DNA from: Flavobacterium rivuli WB 3.3-2 = DSM 21788
Lineage (GTDB): Bacteria; Bacteroidota; Bacteroidia; Flavobacteriales; Flavobacteriaceae
DNA length: 64,000 nt
NCBI RefSeq assembly: GCF_000378485.1
Contig: NZ_KB899969.1
Span: forward strand, 62,001 to 126,000
Direction: 5' to 3'
Part shown: in pieces, positions 26,601 to 35,914 of the stretch
Layout: every line of letters starts with the position of its first letter
Numbering within the stretch: position 1 is the stretch's first letter
Made by a program: the position numbers and the translations under genes
The notes under the pieces: model-generated
The model's database searches: none
What the model saw: only the letters and a program-made list of their open reading frames with translations
What the model was told of the DNA's origin: nothing

Positions 26601-28837
26601 GTAATACCTGTACCTCCCTGAAATGTAGGTGCTGGTGTACAGTAGCCGTTATAAAACGAAACCGTTGTCCATTCGCTAAAATCGTCGTTACCGCAATTAG
26701 TACGTACATGTAAATAGTTTACGGCATTCGCTGTTACCGTAACATTGGTAGCCGTTGTGGTTGTGTTAGCGGTACCGCTTGCTGGTGGTGTTGCAGTAGC
26801 TGTAACAGCATACTCGTAACCTGCAGGAGTTGTACCAAGAGCCGGTGCTGCCCAGGTAATGTTTGCAGTACCTAATCCTAATGACTGACCTGCAACGTTA
26901 GTAGGAGCATAGCATGTAGGTGCAGGGGTAACGTTAATAGTGTAATCTTCAAAAGTACCATTTGCACCTGTGTAACAAGGAGCAATTGGGCCATTGTAGA
27001 TAGATGTAGCGCCTACCCTTAAACGGTATTGCCCTACAGCTGTTGTTGCAGGTACAGTAAACGAGCCTGTAAGTGTAGATACGTTTAGTGTTGTAGATAT
27101 GCCTGTAAAAATTTCTTCGCCTGCATCGTCAAAATCAAGGTCGTTATTCCAGTCTACCCAAATTTTAGTGTTATAAGCTGTATAAGTAGTAAGGCTTATG
27201 CTAAACGGTTGTGTAACGCCCTGGCCAATGTTTGCTACAAGGTTAGAGTAGTTGCCATAGTTACCAGCCTCTGCAACCGTTGTGTTATTAATAGCACCCA
27301 TAGTTACATTAACAATACCGCTGCCATTAGTGCTTGTAGGTGCCGGTATACATACGCCATGATAAAAAGGGAATGCTACCCATTCGCTAAAATCGCCATT
27401 GCCACAGTTTGATCTTACCTGTAGGTAAGAGTTGGCATTTACAGGTACAGTAACTCCTGTAACCTGTGTGCCTGTTGCAGCAACACCACTTATCGGAGTG
27501 GCTCTTGTAGCTGTAATAGCATATTCGTACCCTGATGGTGTTCCTCCCTGCGTGGGTGCTGTCCAGCTTATGGTAGCTATTCCTGCCCCTGTATTTGCAA
27601 CGGCAAGCCCTGCCGGAATAAAGCAGCTTGGCGGTGTAGTTACATTAATGGTGTAATCTTCAAAACTGCCTCCATAATCAGCAAAGCATGGGGTTATAGT
27701 GTTCCATGTGGCTACGGCACCCACCCTCATGCGGTGGTTACCTAATATAGCACCTGCAGGCACGGTAAGAGTACCGGTTACAGTAGCTGTTCTTACAGCA
27801 GTTGTAACAGCGGTAAATACTTCTTCGTTGGCATCAAAAGTAAGATTGTCGTTCCAGTCTACCCACACTTTTACATTATAAGCACTATTGGTAGTAAGCG
27901 TTATGCTTAAAGGATAGCTGACACCCTGGCCCATATTTACAATTTGTGTAGAAAAGTTACCGTAGTTACCGGTTTCTCCCTCTGTAGTATTATTTATACT
28001 TCCTAATGTTACATTAGTAATCCCGCTACCATCTCTGCTTAACGGTGCCGGTATACAAATACCTGAATAAAACGAATAGGTAGACCATGTACTATAACCA
28101 TCTGTAGTGCCGCAATTAGTGCGTACGTGTAAATAGTTTGTCGCATTTACCGTAACAGCAGTGTCAAAAACTTCGGTTGCCGTGGTCACGGTTCCGCTTG
28201 CCGGTGGCGTTGCAGTTGTTGTTAAAGCATATTCATAATTTAGGGCTGTACCTGTAACAGGTGCGGTCCAGCTAAGATTTGCCAGCGTTGCCGATGTTAA
28301 TGTAGCCCCAAGGTTTCTTGGTACATTGCAAACAGGTGGGGCCGTTAACGACCATGTAAAAGTATAGGTACCCATATTTGCACTCCAGCCATCCTGAACA
28401 TAATATACTGTTTGGGTCGCTGCCGTAGTATTTTCCCAGGTGTTGCTCGTTACTTCGGTATCAATACACGCAATAGCCGTTTGAGAATCGCATGAACCGT
28501 AAAATAACGACCTTACAGAATCATAGCTGCTTGCCGTCTGGCCTATTGTCAGGGTATAGCCTACCGGAACCGATATGGAGTAATAAACATCGGGGGCAGT
28601 ACCCCAGTTATTACACGTTGGTAAATTTTCATTACCGGCTCCTGTCGTGTTACCACTTACCGGGCCGGTTAAAGTAGCAAGGTCTATTGCCGTGGCACAC
28701 GTGTAGCCATTTTGGGCAAATGTTGTAGCTGCGTTTATAACAAGTAAGACAAAAGCAAGCACAAAGCCTGTTTTGCTACCTGCCTGCCGCAGGGAGTTTT
28801 TTAAAAACTCCATTTTTGTTTCGTAAGTTTTTTTCAT
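23603..28837 (-). CDS. GevE: very large T9SS-secreted GEVED/FN3 repeat protein
   Basis: The protein is about 1744 residues long. Modules: signal peptide (ends TFAQ, about 42), PPC-like (43-165), FN3, four GEVED-FN3 units (about 261-497, 498-738, 739-975, 976-1213), PPC-like (1214-1340), FN3, terminal GEVED (1435-1577, closing GEAEDYTIVV), FN3 and type C tail (ends TVSKRIVF). The frame is open to an ATG at 28924, but those 29 residues are hydrophilic and do not resemble the sisters. The ATG at 28837 gives MKKTYETKMEF and a normal signal peptide, so I use it. It is divergent from regulator R2. The order matches GevG. Confidence 0.92.
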   Translation of the reverse strand: MKKTYETKMEFLKNSLRQAGSKTGFVLAFVLLVINAATTFAQNGYTCATAIDLATLTGPVSGNTTGAGNENLPTCNNWGTAPDVYYSISVPVGYTLTIGQTASSYDSVRSLFYGSCDSQTAIACIDTEVTSNTWENTTAATQTVYYVQDGWSANMGTYTFTWSLTAPPVCNVPRNLGATLTSATLANLSWTAPVTGTALNYEYALTTTATPPASGTVTTATEVFDTAVTVNATNYLHVRTNCGTTDGYSTWSTYSFYSGICIPAPLSRDGSGITNVTLGSINNTTEGETGNYGNFSTQIVNMGQGVSYPLSITLTTNSAYNVKVWVDWNDNLTFDANEEVFTAVTTAVRTATVTGTLTVPAGAILGNHRMRVGAVATWNTITPCFADYGGSFEDYTINVTTPPSCFIPAGLAVANTGAGIATISWTAPTQGGTPSGYEYAITATRATPISGVAATGTQVTGVTVPVNANSYLQVRSNCGNGDFSEWVAFPFYHGVCIPAPTSTNGSGIVNVTMGAINNTTVAEAGNYGNYSNLVANIGQGVTQPFSISLTTYTAYNTKIWVDWNNDLDFDDAGEEIFTGISTTLNVSTLTGSFTVPATTAVGQYRLRVGATSIYNGPIAPCYTGANGTFEDYTINVTPAPTCYAPTNVAGQSLGLGTANITWAAPALGTTPAGYEYAVTATATPPASGTANTTTTATNVTVTANAVNYLHVRTNCGNDDFSEWTTVSFYNGYCTPAPTFQGGTGITNVTLGAINNTTSGSVPYTDYTTQAATIGQGVTQPLSISLFVYDSYSTKVWVDWNDDLDFDDAGEEVFSISSPASTRATVTGTITVPLTATLGNHRMRVGAVPASVGSATPCYFIGMGSFEDYALTVSEAPSCYAPTALTAQSTAAGVISVSWTAPVNGGTPAGYEYAVTATNEVPSAGTVNATTSVANVTVTVNTTSYIHVRTNCGNGDFSEWATIPFYNGVCIPAIEYGNGTGITNVTIGSINNTTVAETGNFGDYSAQVVNIGQGVTQPFSLTTASFSANNIKIWIDLNDDLDFEDEGELLYTGLTANTNPATLTGTFVLPATAALGQHRLRIANTPSYNAAPTPCGPMLYGAVEDYTVNVTTPPLCFTPTNPAGIAVAANTANLTWTAPSLGTTPAGYEYVVDTISNVSPASGTAVTVPFVNGYTGIADNTFYYLHVRTSCGNGDFSEWVTSAGFKYLAGETCNIAVDLGAQTSPYSSTTVGAANDFIASCASSSTAPDIFYSIEVPNGYTINIGQTENDYDSVHSVFYGSCDTRTLILCADEDLQRASWENLTGSSKTVYYVQDGWGTSAGTFTLSWTLTPPVACDIPRTLDVNLTSTTSGTASWTVPNTGSPAGYEYAVTTLATPPASGTTTTGTSVTVTGMEPNTNSYLHVRSVCGNDGTSVWVTYAFFSGYCIPESTTSTAHYITSVSTTGALVNILNTSTEFSAYTDYTATQSVTTYPGGSFAIQATASVAANQYLYNVWIDWNNNLDFSDEGERVISTTRLVSPAALGNIAIPAGTPQGTYRMRIRNAFTDTFIPACGDVTSGEAEDYTIVVGAAPTCFPPFGLTVAPSDVTTANLSWSAPLLGGTPAGYEYVFSPTATAPTGNGTATTATFIFDEVYNPAVSNYLFVRSTCGEGDYSEWVSRAVLDVTSPELAANNVIVYKEGNAINITTGTTLMTGLTIYDIRGSKLYTQSNINATNTVITNLQIQQQVIILEVTTAKGTVSKRIVF

Positions 28838-29147
28838 TTTAAATTTTAGTGGTCTCAATTTGTTTGTGTAATTAAGGTAAACAGGGCATTTATATTTTGC
28901 TGCTTTGTATATAAAAAACAGCAATCAATAAAGTAATCATAGCGCAACAATAATTTAATTTACTTGCTGCAACAGTAAACAGTTGTGTAATTACTGTACA
29001 TTTAGTGGTTTTTTACGCTGCCTTTAAGTACTGTTATATGTGAGCAGAAGCAAAAAGGATTGATAATTAAATTTTTTTCATAATTTTTTGTGTTTTAATA
29101 GAATCCAAATGTAGAGCAGCATCAAAAAAAAACCTTAAAAAAACACC

Positions 29148-29195
29148 TTACAATTCATTTACAATATTACATTTATACCTTACATTTTATTTACA
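29148..29195. promoter_or_regulatory. Cluster of TTACA repeats between gevE and R2
   Basis: TTACA starts at 29148, 29159, 29167, 29180 and 29191, four of them spaced by 11, 21 and 11 bases, so on one face of the helix. They lie 87-134 bases before the R2 start and over 300 bases before gevE, in a 440-base divergent intergenic region with no other gene. The region is AT-rich, so chance is a real alternative. Confidence 0.35.
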
Positions 29196-29247
29196 TTATT
29201 TTTATGTATTTGATTGTTAAGTATTTATTCTTTTTAAAGTTGTGTTT

Positions 29248-29274
29248 TTGGTTTTTCCTTTTTTTATATATTTG
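29248..29274 (+). promoter_or_regulatory. Promoter of R2, giving a very short leader
   Basis: TTG ends at 29250 and TATATTTG spans 29267-29274, a spacing of 16 bases. The ATG follows at 29282, so the transcript start predicted 5-7 bases after the box falls at or next to the start codon. The R2 message would then be leaderless or nearly so. Confidence 0.45.
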
Positions 29275-29281
29275 AAATAAA

Positions 29282-30874
29282 ATGTTAGTGCCTAAAAGTG
29301 CCATAAAAATCATATTTTTTTACATTTTATTAATAACATGTAATGGTGTTGTGGGGCAAACCGGCGTACAGAAACCCGGAGTTAAAGCCTCAATTAATGC
29401 ATTACTTAAAAACGCAGGCAAGTTTAATTTTTCAGATCCTGCTAAATCCCTTTCCTATATTAATGAAGCATTAAAGTATAAAAACGACATTAGCGACAAG
29501 CAGTTATTGTATTTATATAAAATAGCTACAGTTGCCTGTATTAACCATCAGGCTAATCTTTTGGCTATAGATTACGGCTATAAAGCACTGGCACTTCAAA
29601 AAAAAATAGACCCTTCGCAAATGCATTTTATATACAATAATATTGGGTGCGCTTATATGCAGCTTAAGGATATAGAAAAGTCAAGAAAATTTTTAAATAA
29701 GTCGTTAGAGGGTTTAAAACAGTCTATTGCAAAGGGTACACTTAAAGAAAAGGAGGTTGAGGCATATCTTGTATATAGTAATCTTATAGTTATAGAGATG
29801 GAAGATGAAAATTATACAAGAGCTTTACAGATGCTGTATATTTATAATAAGCAAAGTGTTCGGTTAAAAGATACATCGGGCATAATAATTACATACCAAA
29901 ATTTAGCGTCCGTTTATAACAGCCTTAAGCAACCGGACAGTAGTAAGTTTTATTCTGACAAAGGGATTGCCCTGGCTATAAAATCTAACCGCTTGCCAGA
30001 ATTGACATACCTATACCATAACCGTGGTATGAACGATACCCTTGCTGCTAAAGATTCGGCGATTTTCTATTTAGAGAAATCATTTGCATTAGGTAGTAAA
30101 AAACATTTAAATGATGCTAAATTATCGTCGGCAAAAGCCCTTGCTAATTTATATGAACAGAGAGATAATTATCAAAGGTCTAACTATTTGTTGCACATTG
30201 TAAACTCACTATCAGAACAGGAATTAAGCCAGCAAAACAAAAAGAAGATCGAACTTTTAGAGTTTGAAAACAATCAAAAAATCAAGCAGCAGGAAGCATT
30301 GATAACAGCCCAGAAGAGAGAAAATGTGCTTACTTTTAGTTTTATATTGCTTGTACCGGTTTCTATAATAGGATTTTTAATGTACAGGCTGCAGCGGATA
30401 AAAACCAGGCAGCGGAAAATTGAAAACGAATTGCTTTTGCAAAAAATGGAAGGTAAAAATAAAGAGCTTACCAGCAATGCTATACAGATAATGCAGGCCA
30501 GCGAAATAATGGATTATACGCAAAAAGGGTTAAGCCAGCTTAAAACCGTAATAGATACTCCTAATAATAAAATGCTGACCCAGATAATATCCGATCTTAA
30601 AAAGGGTAACCAGTCGTTTAATAAAAAAGAATTTGAAAAATTATTTGTAGAAACTGACGAAGAGTTTTATAAAAAACTGCTTACCCGGTACCCCACACTT
30701 ACCAAGAACGAAATACGCTTATGCGCTTTTGCCAAGATGAATTTTTCTACTAAAGAAATATCGGCAATAACCCAGCAAAGCAGCAACAGTATATTAGTGG
30801 CACGTTCCCGCTTAAGAAAAAAATTAGGCATGGCAGATAGTGTAAGCCTTACTGTTTTCTTTAAAAGTTTTTAA
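29282..30874 (+). CDS. R2: membrane-anchored TPR regulator with LuxR-like HTH
   Basis: The protein has 530 residues: a signal sequence (IIFFYILLITCNGVVGQ), TPR-like repeats at about 35-300 (for example IYNNIGCAYMQLKDIEKSRK), and a charged helix. A transmembrane helix sits at about 350-368 (FSFILLVPVSIIGFLMY). A cytoplasmic coiled coil follows, then a C-terminal HTH at about 473-525 with KNEIRLCAFAKMNFSTKEIS and SRLRKKLGM. The layout is the same as R1 and R3. It is the only plus-strand gene in the island, divergent from gevE and convergent with gevF. Direct control of gevE from the shared intergenic region is a reasonable inference. Confidence 0.87.
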   Translation: MLVPKSAIKIIFFYILLITCNGVVGQTGVQKPGVKASINALLKNAGKFNFSDPAKSLSYINEALKYKNDISDKQLLYLYKIATVACINHQANLLAIDYGYKALALQKKIDPSQMHFIYNNIGCAYMQLKDIEKSRKFLNKSLEGLKQSIAKGTLKEKEVEAYLVYSNLIVIEMEDENYTRALQMLYIYNKQSVRLKDTSGIIITYQNLASVYNSLKQPDSSKFYSDKGIALAIKSNRLPELTYLYHNRGMNDTLAAKDSAIFYLEKSFALGSKKHLNDAKLSSAKALANLYEQRDNYQRSNYLLHIVNSLSEQELSQQNKKKIELLEFENNQKIKQQEALITAQKRENVLTFSFILLVPVSIIGFLMYRLQRIKTRQRKIENELLLQKMEGKNKELTSNAIQIMQASEIMDYTQKGLSQLKTVIDTPNNKMLTQIISDLKKGNQSFNKKEFEKLFVETDEEFYKKLLTRYPTLTKNEIRLCAFAKMNFSTKEISAITQQSSNSILVARSRLRKKLGMADSVSLTVFFKSF

Positions 30875-30899
30875 TATCAGAGCTGATTATGCCAATAAA

Positions 30900-30926
30900 A
30901 AATCCCCACGGAATGCGTGGGGATTT
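30900..30926. terminator. Bidirectional terminator between R2 and gevF, CCCCACGC family
   Basis: AAATCCCCACG and CGTGGGGATTT form an 11-bp stem with a GAATG loop. It sits between the converging R2 and gevF stops, and A and T tracts on both sides allow use in both directions. Confidence 0.9.
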
Positions 30927-30948
30927 AGGTAAAACTCAATACACAATA

Positions 30949-33900
30949 TTAAAAAATGATTCTTTTACTTACTTTACCTTTTACGGTTGTAACCTCTACA
31001 ATAACTACCTGCTGTTGTATTTGCAGGCCAGCAATTGCAGTTTCGGTATTATTAATATCGGTTAGGCTGTAAAGCTTTCTGCCGCTGGTGTCATAAATAG
31101 TAACACCTGTCATCAACGTGTTTCCTGTTGTAATATTAATTGTTCCGTTCTCTTTGTATACAATTACACTTTGAGAAAGATACTCAGGTGTATTTGTGCC
31201 AAGCAGGGCAGCAGGTACCCATGTGCTGTGCTCCTCAGGCCCACAAATACTGCGTACAAATAAGTAAACAGATTGTGCAGGGTTGTATGCTGCATTTTCT
31301 ACAAAGTTTGTGTCTGCAGCTGTACCATTGCCGGCAGGCGCTGTAGAAGTTGTACTAAGCACATATTCATAGCCTGTAGGTGTATCTCCTAATACAGGTA
31401 CTCCCCATGTTAAATTGGCAAAGCCTGCATCTGTCGGTGCAATAGTTGGGTTAAAAGGAGGGAAGCAAGCAGGGCCTGCAACAATATTTAACGTATAATC
31501 TTCTGCCTCGCCCGATCCCTGGTCGCCACATGCCGGTACCGGAGCACCAAAGCGTGCATTGCGAACCCTCATCCTGTAAGTTCCTATAGCCGCAGTAGTT
31601 GGTATAGTTATAGCGCCAAGGTTTGCCGGAGATGTTAAGTAAGAAGTATTAATTACCCTTTCGCCATTGTCTTCAAAATCAAAATCATTGTTCCAGTCTA
31701 TCCATACACTATAAAGGTAAGTGTCTTCACTGTTAGGTGCTGTGGCCTGTATATTAAACTCCCCACCGGCATAACTTGTTACAGAATATTGAGAAGTATA
31801 ATCGGTATAAGCGCTAAAGCCTGTACTTGTATTGCTAAAGTTTGTATCTCCTCCTGTTGTGCTTACACCTGTTATGTAAAACTCTGTAGAGTCGGGGTTT
31901 GTAGGTACGCAATATCCGCTAAAGAACTGGTACGTTACCCAAATACTGTTGCCATCTGCCTCGCTGCATATTGTGCGAACGTGCAGGTAACTGATAGTAT
32001 TAGGTATAAGTGTAGTAACCGTGGCCGATCTTGCTGTTGTATAGGTGCCGCTCTCTGGCGCTGTTGATGATGCTGTAACAGCATACTCATAGCCCACAGG
32101 CGTTCCCGTATTAGGTACATTCCAGCTTACTACCGCACTTGTAAGCGATGTTACGCTTGCTGAAAGTGCCCTTGGCCTGTCGCATGATGCAGGAGGTAGT
32201 AATGACCAGTTAAGTGTAAATGAGCCTGCCGATGTAGACCCAAAACCATCCTGAACCCAGTACACCCTTACTGTAGCACCTGATATATTTTCCCAGGTAG
32301 TTGTTGTGCGTTCTTCATCTCCGCAAGAAAGAGGTGTCTGGCCGGGGCATGCCCCGCCGTAACCCATGTAGTGCTGAGAGTCATATTCTTCAGATGCCTG
32401 CTCTATAACTACAGTATATCCGTTAGGCACATCAATATAGTAGTAAAGGTCCGGTGCCACGTTGTCTCCTGTACATGCACTCGCATAGTCGTTCGCAGCA
32501 CCCTCTGTGGTATATGTATAAGGGCTTGGCTGTGAACCAAGGTTAATAGCTGTTTCACAATTGTCTCCGGCAAAATACCTGAATGGGGCAGATGTTACCC
32601 ATTCGCTAAAATCGCTATCGCCACAGCTTGTCCTTACGTGCAGGTAGTAATAAACAGCATCTGTTATACCTGTGTAATTTGGTATCGTAGTACCCGTAAC
32701 CGTGGTGCCCGTTGCAGGGTTTTCTAAATTAGTGTCTACCGCATATTGGTAGCCGGCAGGAGCATCGCCCAGTGTAGGGGCTGTCCAGCTCAGGCTTGCA
32801 GTACCCGGGGCTATACCCATACCGGCAGGACTCCCTGGCATAAAGCAGGTAGGCGGTACAGTTACATTAATGGTATAATCTTCGTAAGCACCGTTAGATT
32901 CTACACTGCATGGAGTAGGTGGTGTAGAATAGCCTGGGCTTATTCCTATCCTTAAACGGTGGTTGCCTAAAGCTGCCGTAGCAGGAACTGTAAATGTTCC
33001 TCTTAATATAGTCGATTCGGCATTTGCTGATACGCCTGCATAAATTTGTTCGCCTGCGTCGTTAAAATCAAGGTCATCATTCCAGTCTGCCCATATTCTT
33101 ACATTAAAGGAAACAAATACATTAAGGCCAATTGAAAAAGGCTGGGAAACGGTTTGCCCAATAGTAGCCACAAGATTAGAAAAATTACCATATTCGCCTT
33201 CTTCGCGTGCAGTAGTATTGTTTATACCTGCTGCCGTGAAGTTTGTAATGCCGCCGCCACTTGCATAACTTGGGCGGGGTATACATACGCCATTATAAAA
33301 TGGAATGGTTACCCATTCGCTAAATTCGCCATCACCACAGTTTGTCCTTACATGCAGGTAGCTGGTAGTGTTTGCAGTAACACTTACGTTAGCAACAGTA
33401 GTACCGGTAATAGCCGTGCCATTTGCAGGAGGCGTGCTTGTAGCTGTAACGGCATATTCATAACCTGTAGGCGTATTACCAAAGGCAGGAGCCGTCCAGC
33501 TTAAACTGTTAATGCCGGATCCTGTAATTTGTGCGGCAAAGTTTGTTGGCGTGTAACAAACAGGCGGCCCGGTAACGTTTAGTGTGTAATCCTCATAAGC
33601 ACCATTTTCGCCTATCTGGCAAGGAGATGGTGGCGCATTAAAACTAATAACTATTCCTACCCTTAAACGGTGATTGCCCATAATAGCATCAATAGGCACA
33701 TTTATGTAGCCTGTAATGGTAGAGGTTACACCTTCCTGAGAGGCACCACTGTAAACCTCTTCTCCTTCATCGTCAAAATCAAGGTCATTATTCCAGTCTA
33801 CCCATATTTTTGTATTATATGATGAAAAAACGTTCATACTTACACTAAATGGCTGTGCGACACCCTGGCCTGCAGTTGCAATAAGGTTAGCGTAATTGCC

Positions 33901-35574
33901 ATAATCTCCATCTTCCCTAACGGTGGTATTGTTAATAGTTCCTATAGTAACGTTTGTAATACCTGTACCATCTGCAAATGATGGGCGTGGTGTACAAAAG
34001 CCATTGTAATAAGGTGCCGTGTACCAATTACTAAAATCGTTATTACCACAGTTAGTCCTTACGTGTATGTAGCTTGTGGCATTTGCCGCTACAGTAATAT
34101 TGCTTACAGATGTTGCTGTAGTAGCAGTACCTGTTTCGGGAGGTGTAGAAGATGCGGTAACAGCATACTCATATCCCGAAGGTGTACCGCCAGGCGTTGG
34201 CGCTGTCCAGTTTATGGCAGCAACTCCCGTGGCTGTAGTTACGCCTGTAACATTTGTGGGCGTAAAGCAGCTTGGCGCCGCAATTACATTAATGGTATAA
34301 TCTTCATAGATAGCATTATCTCTCGAATTACACGTAGTAACAGGCGCGTTCCACGTTATTGTGCTGCCTACCCTTATGCGGTGGTTACCCAGTGTGGCGG
34401 TTGACGGAACTGTAAAAGTGCCGTTAAGTATTGATACGGGCAGCGCCTGAGAAGTACCATTATAAACTTCTTCGCCTGCGTCATCAAAATCAAGGTCGTT
34501 ATTCCAGTCTACCCATACTTTTGTGTTAAAAGGGCTTGAGTTTGTACTAAGGGTAATGCTAAATGGCTGGGTAACACCCTGGCCTATATTAGCTATTTGT
34601 GCCGAATAATCGCCATAGTAACCCGTTTCCTGAACCGTTGTGTTGTTTATGGTACCAATAGTTACATTTGTTATGCCATTGCCTTCTCCATACGATGGTG
34701 CCGGAATACAGAAGCCATTATAAAAAGGTATTGTTACCCACTGGCTATAATCGCCATCGCCGCAGTTAGACCTTACGTGCAGGTAACCGTTTAAAGGAAC
34801 TGTAAGCCCGGCAACGCTGGTGCCTGTTACGGCAGTACCACTTACAGGAGGCGCAAGAGTTGTATCTACAGCATACTCATAGCCTACAGGTGTGTTACCA
34901 TGAGATGATGCCGCCCAACTAACGTTTATAGTACCACTGTTTACGTTTGTAGTGGCTAAGGCCACAGGTACAAAACATGTGGGTGGAGGGGTAACGTTTA
35001 TTGTATAATCTTCAAAGGCACCCGTAAAACCGCTATAGCAGGGAGTGGTAGGGGGTGTGCCCCTGCCCAGTAGTGCCCCGCCTATGCGAATGCGGTGGTT
35101 GCCTAACGCGGCAGTAGCAGGAACTGTAAAAGCACCCGTTAAGGTAACTACCGAATCAAATGGAGAGTTGCCGGAAAATACTTCTTCGCCCTCATCATCA
35201 AAGTCAAAGTCATTGTTCCAGTCTACCCATACCTTAACACTAAAATTTGCATTTACTGCAAGGGTAATGCTAAAAGCCTGTTCTACACTTTGACCCACGC
35301 TTACAACCTGTGCAGTATAATCTCCGTAACTGCCGGTTTCGGCTACAGTATTATTATTGATACTGCCCAAGGTAACATTGGTAATACCATCGCCATTTAC
35401 GGCTCCCGGGGTGGGAGTACAATAAGTTTGTGCAAAGCTGCTTATTGTGCTTAACAACAAAATAAATGCTGCGGGTACTATTTTAAAGTACAAATGTCGG
35501 CGTGTTGTAACGCCGTCGCTGCTTTGCGGCAGCTTAAAGAGGCTGCCTGCAGATTTTGGATAATTCTTTTTCAT
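30949..35574 (-). CDS. GevF: T9SS-secreted GEVED/FN3 repeat protein
   Basis: The protein has 1541 residues and the same architecture as GevD. Modules: signal peptide with a long N-region (ends SSFAQ, about 49), four GEVED-FN3 units (about 50-290, 291-527, 528-770, 771-1008), PPC-like (starts GDNCETAINLG), FN3, terminal GEVED (closing GEAEDYTLNI), FN3 and type C tail (ends KVSKRIIF). Internal GEVEDs carry the motifs WVDWNNDLDFDD and YEDYTINV. It lies downstream of R3 on the same strand across a 340-base gap that holds element B and no clear terminator, so it may be controlled by R3 or partly co-transcribed with it. Confidence 0.92.
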   Translation of the reverse strand: MKKNYPKSAGSLFKLPQSSDGVTTRRHLYFKIVPAAFILLLSTISSFAQTYCTPTPGAVNGDGITNVTLGSINNNTVAETGSYGDYTAQVVSVGQSVEQAFSITLAVNANFSVKVWVDWNNDFDFDDEGEEVFSGNSPFDSVVTLTGAFTVPATAALGNHRIRIGGALLGRGTPPTTPCYSGFTGAFEDYTINVTPPPTCFVPVALATTNVNSGTINVSWAASSHGNTPVGYEYAVDTTLAPPVSGTAVTGTSVAGLTVPLNGYLHVRSNCGDGDYSQWVTIPFYNGFCIPAPSYGEGNGITNVTIGTINNTTVQETGYYGDYSAQIANIGQGVTQPFSITLSTNSSPFNTKVWVDWNNDLDFDDAGEEVYNGTSQALPVSILNGTFTVPSTATLGNHRIRVGSTITWNAPVTTCNSRDNAIYEDYTINVIAAPSCFTPTNVTGVTTATGVAAINWTAPTPGGTPSGYEYAVTASSTPPETGTATTATSVSNITVAANATSYIHVRTNCGNNDFSNWYTAPYYNGFCTPRPSFADGTGITNVTIGTINNTTVREDGDYGNYANLIATAGQGVAQPFSVSMNVFSSYNTKIWVDWNNDLDFDDEGEEVYSGASQEGVTSTITGYINVPIDAIMGNHRLRVGIVISFNAPPSPCQIGENGAYEDYTLNVTGPPVCYTPTNFAAQITGSGINSLSWTAPAFGNTPTGYEYAVTATSTPPANGTAITGTTVANVSVTANTTSYLHVRTNCGDGEFSEWVTIPFYNGVCIPRPSYASGGGITNFTAAGINNTTAREEGEYGNFSNLVATIGQTVSQPFSIGLNVFVSFNVRIWADWNDDLDFNDAGEQIYAGVSANAESTILRGTFTVPATAALGNHRLRIGISPGYSTPPTPCSVESNGAYEDYTINVTVPPTCFMPGSPAGMGIAPGTASLSWTAPTLGDAPAGYQYAVDTNLENPATGTTVTGTTIPNYTGITDAVYYYLHVRTSCGDSDFSEWVTSAPFRYFAGDNCETAINLGSQPSPYTYTTEGAANDYASACTGDNVAPDLYYYIDVPNGYTVVIEQASEEYDSQHYMGYGGACPGQTPLSCGDEERTTTTWENISGATVRVYWVQDGFGSTSAGSFTLNWSLLPPASCDRPRALSASVTSLTSAVVSWNVPNTGTPVGYEYAVTASSTAPESGTYTTARSATVTTLIPNTISYLHVRTICSEADGNSIWVTYQFFSGYCVPTNPDSTEFYITGVSTTGGDTNFSNTSTGFSAYTDYTSQYSVTSYAGGEFNIQATAPNSEDTYLYSVWIDWNNDFDFEDNGERVINTSYLTSPANLGAITIPTTAAIGTYRMRVRNARFGAPVPACGDQGSGEAEDYTLNIVAGPACFPPFNPTIAPTDAGFANLTWGVPVLGDTPTGYEYVLSTTSTAPAGNGTAADTNFVENAAYNPAQSVYLFVRSICGPEEHSTWVPAALLGTNTPEYLSQSVIVYKENGTINITTGNTLMTGVTIYDTSGRKLYSLTDINNTETAIAGLQIQQQVVIVEVTTVKGKVSKRIIF

Positions 35575-35831
35575 AGTTATTTATTGGGTAATAGTGTATT
35601 CATAGTTTTTTCAATGCTGTTTCTTAAACTGGATAATAGATTCCTGATCTTAATAATTGTGGCTCTGTTAGTGTCTTAAAATTGGGATATATTAAAACAG
35701 CCGAAATCACTTTTAAATACCAATACCTAAGAGATAGCATTAGATAACAGATGATATTAAGATTTTGACCGCATTTTTTTTAGTTAGTTAACAACATCTT
35801 TTATTGGTTTTGTACCACCTTCAAGGTAGTG

Positions 35832-35894
35832 GCATAAAAGTCTGTAATGTTATTTAACTATTAAAAAAACGTGACGGAAAATTTGTGACATTAT
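35832..35894 (-). promoter_or_regulatory. Upstream element B, shared with gevA
   Basis: This is the counterpart of element A (53 of 63 identical). It lies 258-320 bases before the gevF start and just after the R3 stop. It contains CGTGACG (35870-35876) and GTGACA (35885-35890), related to the CGTGACA repeats before gevD. The rest of the 340-base gap is AT-rich with no gene. Confidence 0.5.
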
Positions 35895-35914
35895 TAGTTA
35901 TTATTTATAAATAA

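Noticed and set aside
28838..28924. 29-residue N-terminal extension of GevE
   Set aside because: Hydrophilic, unlike the sisters, and placed before a normal MKK start followed by a signal peptide.
24533..34404. Several plus-strand frames of 80-116 residues within the gev genes, rich in Cys, Ala and Val
   Set aside because: They repeat because the gev modules repeat. They are complements of GEVED and FN3 codons with no start signals.
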